From Streptoalloteichus hindustanus (GTDB lineage: Bacteria; Actinomycetota; Actinomycetes; Mycobacteriales; Pseudonocardiaceae): a stretch of DNA of 64,000 bases. The first letter of the stretch is position 1. Every line of letters starts with the position of its first letter. A program made the translations under genes and the position numbers. Below the pieces are notes generated by a model. It was not told the origin of the DNA, did no database searches, and saw only the letters and a list, made by a program, of their open reading frames with translations. The stretch spans positions 1-64,000 of the forward strand of contig NZ_FQVN01000009.1 of assembly GCF_900129375.1 (NCBI RefSeq), given 5' to 3'. Positions 15,562 through 23,126 of the stretch are shown here, one piece after another.

Positions 15562-15918
15562 ATGAGAACTGCCCGGCTTGCGGTTCGGTGGCGGAAAAGC
15601 AGCCGAAGCGGCAACGGTGGCGGCAACTGCGTCGAGGTCGCCGACCTGGCTCCGCTGTGGCGGAAGAGCTGCCACAGTGGGCAAGGCGGCGGACAGTGCT
15701 TGGAAGTCGCCAACCTGGCGATGATGTGGCGGAAGAGCGGCCACAGCGGCCCCAACGGCGGACAGTGCGTTGAAGTGGCCGACCTGACCGGACCGGTCGG
15801 GGTGCGGGACTCCAAGAATCCTGCTGGACCAGCGCTGGCCTTCCACTCCACCGCATGGAAGTCCTTCGTGCGGAGCACCAAGGCCGGCCGGCTCGACCTT
15901 CCCGGCGCGGAGGGCTGA
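15562..15918 (+). CDS. DUF397 protein, copy 3 (three motif repeats)
   Basis: This 118-aa paralogue carries three core repeats: WRKSSRSGNGGGNCVEVADL, WRKSCHSGQGGGQCLEVANL and WRKSGHSGPNGGQCVEVADL. The extra unit accounts for its length relative to the 101-aa copies. It ends VGVRDSKNPAGPAL and then DLPGAEG. GAAGGAG precedes the ATG. This copy shows that the family is expanding at two levels, by whole-gene duplication and by internal motif duplication, which fits repeat-driven unequal recombination. Confidence 0.87.
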   Translation: MRTARLAVRWRKSSRSGNGGGNCVEVADLAPLWRKSCHSGQGGGQCLEVANLAMMWRKSGHSGPNGGQCVEVADLTGPVGVRDSKNPAGPALAFHSTAWKSFVRSTKAGRLDLPGAEG

Positions 15919-16002
15919 GCTCGGCGTCGCCCGCCCTTCCTGGGTGAGATCGTTCCCATGCGGCGTGGATGGGCGGGCTGGAGTGCTCGTGCTCGCCGGA
16001 CT

Positions 16003-16929
16003 TTAGGCGGGCACGATCCGGCGGGCCGGCACGGGGATGCGGGTGAGGTCCTCGGCGACCACGATGTCGCCGTCGAACAGCTCGGCCGCTTCGGCGTGGA
16101 AGCGGGTCGGGTCGTCGTAGCGCTGGGAGAAGTGGGTGAGCACCAGGCAGCGCACCCCGCACTCCGCCGCGACCCGGGCGGCCTGGGCGGCGGTGAGGTG
16201 GCCGTAGTCGGTGGCCAGCGCGCGGTCCTCGTCCAGGAAGGTTGATTCGATCACCAGGAGGTCGACGCCGTCGGCGAGCGCGTAGACCGCGTCGCACAGC
16301 CGGGTGTCCATGACGAACGCGAAGCGCTGGCCCGGTCGCGGTGCGCTCACCTCCGCCAGGGCCACCGTGCGGCCGTCGACCTCCAGGGAGCCGGCTCTCT
16401 GGAGCTGGCCGACCCGTGGTCCGCTGATTCCGAAGCGCGCCAACAGTTCCGGCACCATGCGGCGTCCGTCCGGCTCGACAAGGCGGTACCCGAAGGACTC
16501 CACTCCGTGGTCCAGCCGGCGGGCCTCCAGCACGCCGAACGGCCCGGTCGCGACCGGGCCGTCCCTCTCGACCGGGACCTCCCGGAGGTCGGCCGTCTCG
16601 TAGAAGGCGCAGGCGTGCCGGAGGCGGGCGAAGAACTCCCGTCCGGAGGCCGGGTAGTGGGCGTGCACCGGGTGTGCGACCCGGTCCAGCGACAACCGCT
16701 GGACGATGCCGGGCACCCCGAGGCAGTGGTCGCCGTGGAAGTGGGTCAGGCACAGCCGGGTGATGTCCGAGGCGGCCACCCCGGCCAGCAGCATCTGCCG
16801 TTGGACGCCCTCGCCCGGGTCGAACAACAGCCCCTCGTCGTCCCACCGCAGCAGGTACCCGTTGTGGTTGCGCCGTCGGGTGGGCACCTGGCTGGCCGTG
16901 CCCAGGACGATCAGCTCACGTGGCGACAC
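16003..16929 (-). CDS. rnz: Ribonuclease Z (tRNA 3'-processing endonuclease)
   Basis: This 308-aa metallo-beta-lactamase-fold nuclease trims the 3' trailers of tRNA precursors. The metal motif LTHFHGDH places His63, His65, Asp67 and His68, and further ligands are in FVMDTR and in the C-terminal LTHFSQRY. The opening [22 protein letters not shown] and [10 protein letters not shown] are typical of bacterial RNase Z. The length is standard. A GTG at 16929 begins the frame; the ribosome site is weak. It stands alone, with its 3' end close to the end of the DUF397 array. Confidence 0.92.
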   Translation of the reverse strand: MSPRELIVLGTASQVPTRRRNHNGYLLRWDDEGLLFDPGEGVQRQMLLAGVAASDITRLCLTHFHGDHCLGVPGIVQRLSLDRVAHPVHAHYPASGREFFARLRHACAFYETADLREVPVERDGPVATGPFGVLEARRLDHGVESFGYRLVEPDGRRMVPELLARFGISGPRVGQLQRAGSLEVDGRTVALAEVSAPRPGQRFAFVMDTRLCDAVYALADGVDLLVIESTFLDEDRALATDYGHLTAAQAARVAAECGVRCLVLTHFSQRYDDPTRFHAEAAELFDGDIVVAEDLTRIPVPARRIVPA

Positions 16930-17091
16930 GCCCGGACCATACCGACGGGCTCCCCCGTCCAGCTCCGCGTCGTCCCCCTTCTCGTTCGTGCGGCGGCGCA
17001 GGCGCCTTCGTCGTCGGGGTGAAGGCGATCACTGCGCGCGTGTTGCCGACCCCGCTAGCGTCGTGCCGTCGATGAGCTGGAGGGTGGGGAC

Positions 17092-17847
17092 ATGGCGGAG
17101 CACGAGGAGCTGCCGGCGGACGAGTGCCACGTCTGGTGGGCGCGCCCGGACGCCGCGCTGGCCGGTCTCGTCGGGTTGTTCGACGAGGCCGAGCGCCGAC
17201 GCCACGACCGCTTCCTGCGCGAGGCCGACCGGTGGCGCTACGTCGCCGGGCACGCCCTGATCCGGCTCGTCCTCGCCCCGCTCGTCGGGCGTCGCCCGGC
17301 CGAGCTGGCCTTCTCCACCGTCTGCCGGCACTGTGGGGCCGGCCACGGCAAGCCCCGGCTCACGCCGGAGTCCGGGCTGGACTTCTCGCTCTCCCACTCC
17401 GGCGACCGGGTCGTGCTCGCGGTGGCCAGGGGTGTGGAGCTCGGGGTCGACGTCGAGGAGCTGAGCCGCCGCACCGAGCCGGAGCTGGCCGAGCACGTGC
17501 TCTCCCCCGCCGAGCTGTCGGCGCTCGACGCGCTGCCGGAGGACCGGCGGCACGCCGGTTTCTTCACCTACTGGACGCGCAAGGAGGCGGTGCTCAAGGC
17601 GACCGGCCACGGGCTGGCGATCGCCACCCGCGCCGTGGAGCTGTCGGCGCCGACCGAACCGCCCCGGCTCGTGCGGTGGTCGGCGGCCGAGCCCCTGAAC
17701 TCCCCGGTCACGCTGCACGACCTCCGGCCGGGCCCCGGGCACCTGGCCGCCCTGGCGGTGCTGACCGACCAGCCGCACCGGGTGGTCGAGCGGGACGGCG
17801 ACCGCCTGCTCCGCCAGGCCCTCGCCGACCTGCCCGCCGCCCGCTAG
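17092..17847 (+). CDS. 4'-phosphopantetheinyl transferase, Sfp type
   Basis: This 251-aa transferase loads the phosphopantetheine arm of CoA onto carrier proteins. It shows the P1 region (GKPRL), the P2 block FSLSHSGD, the magnesium-binding GVDVE with Asp120 and Glu122, and the P3 block YWTRKEAVLKATG with Trp161 and Lys164-Glu165. Sfp-type enzymes act broadly on NRPS and PKS carriers, so this one could activate the siderophore synthetase implied at the left edge. It stands alone, with GGAGG before the ATG. Confidence 0.92.
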   Translation: MAEHEELPADECHVWWARPDAALAGLVGLFDEAERRRHDRFLREADRWRYVAGHALIRLVLAPLVGRRPAELAFSTVCRHCGAGHGKPRLTPESGLDFSLSHSGDRVVLAVARGVELGVDVEELSRRTEPELAEHVLSPAELSALDALPEDRRHAGFFTYWTRKEAVLKATGHGLAIATRAVELSAPTEPPRLVRWSAAEPLNSPVTLHDLRPGPGHLAALAVLTDQPHRVVERDGDRLLRQALADLPAAR

Positions 17848-17983
17848 GACCAACCTGGAGATCGGCTTTCCGCGTTTCTCCCGGAACCAGGCGAAGATCC
17901 GAAGCCGAGCGGTTCTTCTCCTTTCCCGGCAAGGTTTCCGTCACCGGGATTCGACTCCCGCTCGTGACCCCGTGGTTCGGGCC

Positions 17984-18394
17984 TCAGGCCTTCGGCTGCG
18001 TGAAACGGATGCGGTTGCCGAACGGGTCGCGGAGGCCGCAGTCGATTCCGTACGGGCGCTCGGTCGGTTCCTCGGTGAACTCGACGCCCTTGGCGAGCAG
18101 CTTCTCGTAGGTGCCCCGGCAGTCCTCCGTGGTGAGGATGAGCCAGCCGCCCATCGCACCCTTGGTGACCAGGTCGCGGACCTGCTGCGCGGTCTCCTCG
18201 GACATGGCCGGCGCGCCCGGCTTCTCCAGCAGGATCTGGCGCTCCGGGTGGCCGGGGACGCTGACGGCCAGCCAGCGCATGAAGCCCATGTCGATGTCGG
18301 CGGCGACCTCCAGCCCCAGCTTGCCGACGTAGAAGTCGAGGGCCTCGTCCTGGTCGAGGACGTAGATCTGCGAGTGCGTGATGGCGTTGAACAT
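17984..18394 (-). CDS. VOC-superfamily (glyoxalase/bleomycin-resistance fold) protein
   Basis: This 136-aa vicinal-oxygen-chelate protein has two beta-alpha-beta-beta-beta modules, the first from ITHSQIYVLDQDEALDFYVGKLGLEV and the second ending IDCGLRDPFGNRIRFTQ. VOC members include glyoxalases, dioxygenases and drug-binding resistance proteins; the function here is unknown. It lies 102 nt downstream of an AraC-type regulator on the same strand, an arrangement that recurs in actinomycetes and suggests the regulator controls it. No clear ribosome-binding site precedes the ATG. Confidence 0.85.
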   Translation of the reverse strand: MFNAITHSQIYVLDQDEALDFYVGKLGLEVAADIDMGFMRWLAVSVPGHPERQILLEKPGAPAMSEETAQQVRDLVTKGAMGGWLILTTEDCRGTYEKLLAKGVEFTEEPTERPYGIDCGLRDPFGNRIRFTQPKA

Positions 18395-18496
18395 GGGAGT
18401 AACGCTACTGGCGAGGTCCGGACGAAAACTTATCCAAAACTGCTCGGTTGCCGGACGGCGTTGGCGAGGGCGGAACCTTCAGGCGCTCGGGCGGGC

Positions 18497-18859
18497 CTAC
18501 GCCATCACGAAGCACGTCGGCACGCCCGAGGCCGTCGTTTCCTTCCGGTACTCCCTGGGCGACCGGCCGACGATGTCGCGGAACGTGCGGCTGAACGTGC
18601 CCAGGCTGCCGAAGCCGACCTCGAAACAGATGTCCGTCACGCTGCGGTCGGTCTCCCGCAGCAGGAACATCGCCCGCTCGACCCGGCGGCGCTGGAGGTA
18701 GCGGTGCGGCGTCTCGCCGAACGTGGCGCGGAACGTGCGCGTGAAGTGCGCCTCCGACACGTGGGCGATCCGCGCCAGGGCCGGGACGTCCAGCGGCTGC
18801 GCGTAGGCGCGGTCCATCGCGTCCCGTGCCCGGAGCATCCGGCGGTTGGTCTCTTCCAC
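18497..18859 (-). CDS. AraC-family regulator, DNA-binding domain only
   Basis: This regulator of about 120 aa consists almost entirely of the AraC/XylS double helix-turn-helix: MDRAYAQPLDVPALARIAHVSEAHFTR read as short blocks, RYLQRRRVERAMFLLRETDRSVTDIC and FGSLGTFSRTFRDIVGRSPREYR. No effector domain is present. I place the start at the GTG at 18859, with a GGTGAG seven nt upstream; a longer start at 18920 is possible. It precedes the VOC gene on the same strand, so the VOC protein is its probable target or sensor partner. Confidence 0.8.
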   Translation of the reverse strand: MEETNRRMLRARDAMDRAYAQPLDVPALARIAHVSEAHFTRTFRATFGETPHRYLQRRRVERAMFLLRETDRSVTDICFEVGFGSLGTFSRTFRDIVGRSPREYRKETTASGVPTCFVMA

Positions 18860-18948
18860 GGCGCGACTCACCGCGCCATCACACCACAGCGCCACCACAC
18901 CAAGGGCCATCACGCCACAGCGCTCCGCCGCTGGTGACAGCCCCGTTC

Positions 18949-19941
18949 TCACAGCTCGGGGCCGCCCCCGGCGGTGAGCACGGCGTGCGTCCGCCGGAGG
19001 CGGTCCAGCCACCACGCGCGGCGCTCGTCGTCGACGATCTCGGCGGCGGCCAGCAGCTCCGGGTCGGGCGCGGGCGGGGCCGTCGGCACCCGCAGCTCGC
19101 CGTCGACCGGGCGCAGCCCGTCGGCGACGAGGTCGCCGTCGAACAACGCGAGCGTGCCCAGCCCGCAGGCGAAGTCCAGCTCCGGCAGCGCGGCGGCCAG
19201 CGCCACCTGCGCGGCCAGCCCCACGCTGGTCTCCAACGCCGAGGACACCACGCACGGCAGCCCGCACGCCTCGGCGACCCGCAGGGCGCGGCGCACCCCG
19301 CCCAGCGGCGTGCACTTGATCACCGCCACGTCGGCGGCGCCCGCCACCGCGACCCGCAGCGGGTCCTCCGCCCGGCGGATCGACTCGTCGGCGGCGACGC
19401 GCACGTCGACCCGGCGGCGCACCGCGGCCAGCTCGTCGAGGGTGCGGCAGGGTTGCTCCACGTACTCCAGCCCGCCCGCCGCGCGGTCGAGCTGGCGGAT
19501 GCGCGCGACCGCCGTGTCGACGTCCCACGCGCCGTTGGCGTCCACCCTGATCCGGCCGGACGGCCCGAGGGCGTCCCGCGTCGCGGCCACCCGCTCCGCG
19601 TCCTCCGCCGCGGAGTCCGGGTGGTCGGCGACCTTCACCTTGGCCGTGCGGCAGCCGGAGGCGGCGACGATGGCCGCCGCGCGCTCCGGCCCGACCGCCG
19701 GGACGGTGCAGTTGACCGGGACGCGGTCCCGGACCGGCGGGGGCCAGCCCCGCCCGGCGGCCTCCAGCGCGGTGGCCAACCAGCTCGCGGACTCCCGGTC
19801 GTCGTACTCCGGGAAGGGGCAGAACTCGCCCCAGCCGACCGGACCGGGCAGCACGACGCCCTCCCGCACGGTGATGCCGCGGAACCGCGTCCGCATCGGA
19901 ACGGCGTACACCCGCGCCTGGTCGAGACCCACGCTCTCCAC
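18949..19941 (-). CDS. menC: o-Succinylbenzoate synthase
   Basis: This 330-aa enolase-superfamily enzyme makes o-succinylbenzoate for menaquinone synthesis. Evidence is the N-terminal RTRFRGITVREG substrate loop, the catalytic lysine pair in AKVKVAD (Lys101 and Lys103), the metal ligands in DANGAWD, EYVEQPC and AADESI, and IKCTPLGG at the second catalytic lysine. The start is the GTG at 19941, with AGGA about ten nt upstream. No other men genes are nearby, so the pathway is dispersed, as is common in actinomycetes. Confidence 0.92.
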   Translation of the reverse strand: MESVGLDQARVYAVPMRTRFRGITVREGVVLPGPVGWGEFCPFPEYDDRESASWLATALEAAGRGWPPPVRDRVPVNCTVPAVGPERAAAIVAASGCRTAKVKVADHPDSAAEDAERVAATRDALGPSGRIRVDANGAWDVDTAVARIRQLDRAAGGLEYVEQPCRTLDELAAVRRRVDVRVAADESIRRAEDPLRVAVAGAADVAVIKCTPLGGVRRALRVAEACGLPCVVSSALETSVGLAAQVALAAALPELDFACGLGTLALFDGDLVADGLRPVDGELRVPTAPPAPDPELLAAAEIVDDERRAWWLDRLRRTHAVLTAGGGPEL

Positions 19942-19980
19942 GGGGCCGAATCCTGCCACCGGGCCTTGACTGCCGTTTCG

Positions 19981-20005
19981 TAACGGTGTTCTATAACGGC
20001 GTTCT
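19981..20005. repeat. Direct repeat in the promoter of the small membrane protein gene
   Basis: TAACGGTGTTCT and TAACGGCGTTCT lie 13 bp apart, start to start, 27-51 nt before the ATG at 20032. They could be a regulator's tandem half-sites. Confidence 0.4.
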
Positions 20006-20031
20006 GATTGCTGCTCCGCGCGGAGGACCCC

Positions 20032-20448
20032 ATGCAGACGCTCGTGCTCAGCACCCCGTCCCGCCTGGTCGCCGGCCTGGTCCTGCTCACCGTGGTGACC
20101 ATCGAGGTCGGTGGCTGGTACCTCACGAAGGTGACCGCCGGACGAGTGCCCCTGACCGACTTCCAGAAGGCGTTCGCCAGGGCCGGGCACGCGCACGCCG
20201 GCGTCCTGGTCACCCTCGGCCTGGTCTGCCTGGTGCTCGCGGACGCCACCCGGCTCGACGGCGCGCTGGGCTGGATCGCCCGCCTCGGCGTCCCGGCCGC
20301 GGCGGTGCTCATGTCCGCCGGCTTCTTCGCGTCCTCCCTCAGCCCGGGCGCCACCCGCCCCAACCGGCTGATCGCCGTGCTGTGGGTCGGAGCCGCCGCG
20401 CTGGCCGCCGGCGTGGTGACCCTCGGGATCGGCCTCCTGACGAGCTGA
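20032..20448 (+). CDS. Small integral membrane protein, four helices
   Basis: This 138-aa protein has four predicted hydrophobic segments: residues about 8-28, 50-70, 80-102 and 113-136. Between helices one and two is FQKAFARAGHAHAGVLV, whose His-x-His at the start of helix two could bind metal or haem. The ATG follows GGAGG by five nt. I do not assign a function. A direct repeat precedes it, so expression may be controlled by an unknown regulator. Confidence 0.78.
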   Translation: MQTLVLSTPSRLVAGLVLLTVVTIEVGGWYLTKVTAGRVPLTDFQKAFARAGHAHAGVLVTLGLVCLVLADATRLDGALGWIARLGVPAAAVLMSAGFFASSLSPGATRPNRLIAVLWVGAAALAAGVVTLGIGLLTS

Positions 20449-20453
20449 CCGGG

Positions 20454-20505
20454 GCGGCCGGAGAGAACAGCGCGGCCGGAGAGAACAGCGCGGCCGGAGA
20501 ACAGC
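20454..20505 (+). repeat. Triple tandem repeat, 18-bp unit
   Basis: GCGGCCGGAGAGAACAGC occurs twice exactly (20454-20471, 20472-20489), and a third copy lacks two bases (20490-20505). It lies between convergent genes and reaches the stop codon of the lipoprotein gene. Confidence 0.8.
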
Positions 20506-21044
20506 TAGGAGTCCGGCGAGCGGGAGACCAGGAACACCGTCATCGGGACCTCGGTGTGGTCGACGATCAGGTGAGTGTTCGTGACGTGGTTCCTGGCCCC
20601 GCCCATGCGCTGGGGCACCTTGTACGTGCCGAGGTCGTGGTCGGGCGGGAAACGCCAGTCGAGGTTCAACGGGATCTGCGGCAGGCTCCACGTCCCTTCG
20701 TCCCGCACCCGCCGCTCGCCAGCCGGGTCGCCGCCGAGGTTCGAGACGAGGGACCGCAGGCAGGCGTCGGACGGGGTGAGCCTGATGTAGAGCACCCCAC
20801 CCGAGCCGATGATGTTCTCGTCCGAGAACCACCGCAGCCCGTCCTGGCACGGCAGGTCGATGGCGTAGCGGTGGAGCGCCTCCTCCAGCGTCTCGATGCC
20901 GCGCGTGACGTCTTCCTCCGGATGCGGCGGGTACTTCCTGGGGTCGCTCGCGCCGCAACCCGCGACCAGCAGGCTCACACCTGCGACCGCCGACCATCCT
21001 CGAACAGCGAGGGACCGCCTCCGCGCGGGCTGTGCGACGACCAC
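20505..21044 (-). CDS. Secreted lipoprotein of unknown function
   Basis: This 179-aa protein has a lipoprotein signal: a basic RRR start, a hydrophobic stretch and lipobox VAGC with Cys near residue 23. The GTG at 21044 is chosen because GGGAGGAG sits six nt upstream. The mature part is polar, with ALHRYAIDLPCQDGLRWFSD and a C-terminal beta-rich TVFLVSRSPDS. I do not recognise the family. The mature domain has one pair of cysteines that may form a disulphide outside the membrane. Its stop lies in the triple tandem repeat. Confidence 0.75.
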   Translation of the reverse strand: MVVAQPARRRSLAVRGWSAVAGVSLLVAGCGASDPRKYPPHPEEDVTRGIETLEEALHRYAIDLPCQDGLRWFSDENIIGSGGVLYIRLTPSDACLRSLVSNLGGDPAGERRVRDEGTWSLPQIPLNLDWRFPPDHDLGTYKVPQRMGGARNHVTNTHLIVDHTEVPMTVFLVSRSPDS

Positions 21045-21196
21045 TGGGACTCCTCCCGGTCTGTGTCCTCCCTCCTGGGGACGCCCCACCGAGAAGCCGG
21101 TTCCGTCAACGTTGATCAAAACCTCTGTCGATCACAACGACTGCTGCGCACGGCCACTGTTGCGGACCGGCGGCGAGGCGGGCAGGCTCCCGAGGC

Positions 21197-21649
21197 GTGC
21201 CGCGGCTGCTGATCATCCACCACACGCCCTCCCCGCACCTGCAGGCGATGTTCGAGGCGGTCGTCTCCGGCGCGACCACGCCGGAGATCGAGGGCGTGGA
21301 CGTCGAGCGGCGGGCGGCCCTGGCGGTCACGGCGGTCGACGTCCTGGAGGCGGATGGCTTCCTCCTGGGCACTCCGGCGAACCTGGGCTACATGAGCGGC
21401 GCGCTGAAGCACGCCTTCGACCTCATCTACTACCCGTGCCTGGACTCCACGCGCGGGCGGCCGTACGGCCTGTACGTGCACGGCAACCAGGGCACCGAGG
21501 GCGCTGTGCGCAGCGTCGAGGGCGTGACCACGGGGTTGGGCTGGCAGAAGGTCGCCGACCCGGTGGTGGTCATGGGCGATCCCGGCAAGGCCGATCTGGA
21601 GGCGTGCTGGAACCTGGGCGCCACCGTGGCCGCCCAGCTCACGGCGTAG
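21197..21649 (+). CDS. Flavodoxin-like / NAD(P)H-dependent FMN reductase-family protein
   Basis: This 150-aa flavodoxin-fold protein has RLLIIHHTPSPHLQ as the phosphate-binding first loop, DGFLLGTPANLGYMSGALKHAFD as the flavin-contacting block, and the PYGLYVHGNQGTEGA strand-loop. Such proteins reduce quinones or FMN or serve as WrbA-like redox proteins. It starts with GTG and stands alone upstream of the lanthipeptide locus. The 415-nt gap after it makes an operon link unlikely. Confidence 0.82.
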   Translation: MPRLLIIHHTPSPHLQAMFEAVVSGATTPEIEGVDVERRAALAVTAVDVLEADGFLLGTPANLGYMSGALKHAFDLIYYPCLDSTRGRPYGLYVHGNQGTEGAVRSVEGVTTGLGWQKVADPVVVMGDPGKADLEACWNLGATVAAQLTA

Positions 21650-22064
21650 CCGAGGCGGCACGCCGGTGGCGGTCGTCGCTGTGAGTGTCCACTGTGGATG
21701 ACTGCTTGTGAGTGATACCGACTCGGTCACCGCGCGCCCGACCACACCGGCGCTCCGCAGTGGCCGGAGATCGGCATCCGGCCCGTCACAGCGAGCGCCG
21801 ATCCCGACGAACGTGCTGCCCTGACGGCATCTCCGCTCCGCCGGACGATCTCCCGCGACCCGGAGAAGACCCGGAAACCGCTCTGCGCCAAGGGATCGAG
21901 ACCGCGTTCGGTGACTTCGGGTGAGAGCGACGGCCGCCTCCCCTCCTTCAGGTGAAGTTGCCACCAGCGGCCGCCCTCCCGATCCGGTGATTGGGCTGCC
22001 TGCGGTTTCGCCGTCCCGACAAGGGAGTCATGCTCAGTTCATCGCCATTACCGAGGGTGTTCCC
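21650..22064. other. Leader region of the lanthipeptide locus, no gene seen
   Basis: This stretch precedes the first lanthipeptide gene and probably holds its promoter. A one-mismatch copy of the dispersed palindrome (GTCCACTGTGGAT) is at 21687-21699. The open frames lack ribosome-binding sites and normal codon use. Confidence 0.55.
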
Positions 22065-23126
22065 ATGACAGCCAGCAACCAGTTGGTGAGCAAGGTTCCC
22101 GACTACCCCGTGCCGGTGGGAGAACGTGAGTTCTCGTTGGCCGACTTCCTCACCGGCTGCCTGGAGACGACGCGCGGCGCCGGCCAGGGCGACGCCGAGC
22201 TCGCCGACGCCCACCGCGCCTTCGTGGCCGCCGGCCTCGCCGCGCTCCGCGCCGGGGCCGAGCAGCGGGAGTGGACGCAGGTCGGCCTCGCCGCGCGGCC
22301 GGACGCCCAGACCGTCCTCCCCGGGCTGATCGCCGACATCGCGGGGGAACTCCTCGACCACGGGCTGGCCGTCAACTTCTTCTTCATGCACAAGCCCCCC
22401 GGTCTGCGACTCCGCTTCCAGGCGGCGCCCGGCCGGTTCACCGAGCTGCACCGCCGGGTGCTGGGCTGGGCCGAGGAGCTGCGCGCCCGCGGCACCGCGC
22501 AGACCGTCCTGCCCGCCGTGTACGAGCCGGAGACCCAGCTGTTCGGCGGGCCGGTCTCCATGCGGTACGTGCACGAGCTGTTCACCGCGGACTCCCTCGC
22601 CTGGCTGGAGATCCACCGGCACGCGGCCGCCGCGCCGGGGCCGGAGGGCGGGGAGGACGCCGCGCCGCCGTGGGCGATGTCCCTGTTGTTGCTGCGCGCC
22701 GTCCTCGACGGGCTGGAGATCGTCGGCTGGGAGCACCGGGACGTGTGGCGCCGGGTGCAGTGGGAGACCGGGCGCCAGTTCCCCACCGAGGCCCGCGCGG
22801 TCGCCGGGCTGGCCTCGGCCGCGGAGGGCATCCGCCGGATGTGGGAACGGCCCGACGCGCTGCTGCGCCGCCTGCCGCGCTGGGCGCAGCGGGTCGCCGA
22901 GCGGCACCGCGCGGCCGCGCTGGACGTGGGGCACCGGTGGCGCGCCGAGTACTTCCACACCGAGCACGCCGACGTCGGACCGCGCAGGGCCGCCGCGTTC
23001 TACGTGGTCTTCCACTGGAACCGGGGCCGGTTGACGGCGGCGCGCCAGTCGCTGCTCGCCGAGGCGCTCGCCAGTCCCGGCCAGGAACCCGCGGAGGTCG
23101 GGGAGGTCGGGGACGGTGTCGGATAA
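22065..23126 (+). CDS. Lanthipeptide dehydratase elimination subunit (SpaB_C / thiopeptide-type domain)
   Basis: This 353-aa protein corresponds to the C-terminal domain of LanB dehydratases, which removes glutamate from glutamylated Ser/Thr to leave Dha/Dhb. The marker block VNFFFMHKPPGLRLRF lies near residues 103-118, and a C-terminal YFHTEHADVG followed by AAFYVVFHWNRGRL completes the domain. A GAGGG lies seven nt before the ATG. It comes first in the operon and overlaps the glutamylation subunit by 11 nt. Split LanB pairs occur in thiopeptide and pinensin-like systems; here the linked LanC makes a lanthipeptide product likely. Confidence 0.9.
   Translation: MTASNQLVSKVPDYPVPVGEREFSLADFLTGCLETTRGAGQGDAELADAHRAFVAAGLAALRAGAEQREWTQVGLAARPDAQTVLPGLIADIAGELLDHGLAVNFFFMHKPPGLRLRFQAAPGRFTELHRRVLGWAEELRARGTAQTVLPAVYEPETQLFGGPVSMRYVHELFTADSLAWLEIHRHAAAAPGPEGGEDAAPPWAMSLLLLRAVLDGLEIVGWEHRDVWRRVQWETGRQFPTEARAVAGLASAAEGIRRMWERPDALLRRLPRWAQRVAERHRAAALDVGHRWRAEYFHTEHADVGPRRAAAFYVVFHWNRGRLTAARQSLLAEALASPGQEPAEVGEVGDGVG

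Larger units (their letters stand above)
14864..15950 (+). repeat. Tandem 349-bp duplication creating three DUF397 genes
   Basis: The starts at 14864, 15213 and 15562 are exactly 349 bp apart, and the 43-bp spacers before copies 2 and 3 are nearly identical (GCTGAACACGGCAACACCCG). After copy 3, 15916-15950 carries a decayed version of the same spacer, a trace of the unit's end. Copy 3 is longer because of one extra 17-codon DUF397 motif repeat inside the gene. Confidence 0.88.

Noticed and set aside
14864-15918. The Cys- and Gly-containing DUF397 repeats were considered as a RiPP precursor array.
   Set aside because: The proteins are about 100-118 aa with conserved fold motifs and an overlapping DUF5753 regulator; no modifying enzyme is adjacent.
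17940-17990. A T-arm-like sequence (CGGGAGTCGAATCCCG on the minus strand) suggesting a tRNA.
   Set aside because: No acceptor, D-arm or anticodon arm can be folded around it, and the loop lacks the invariant TTC.
21712-21924. A 70-codon plus-strand frame before the lanthipeptide operon.
   Set aside because: It has no ribosome-binding site, is rich in Arg and Pro, and its third codon positions lack the strong GC bias of real genes here.
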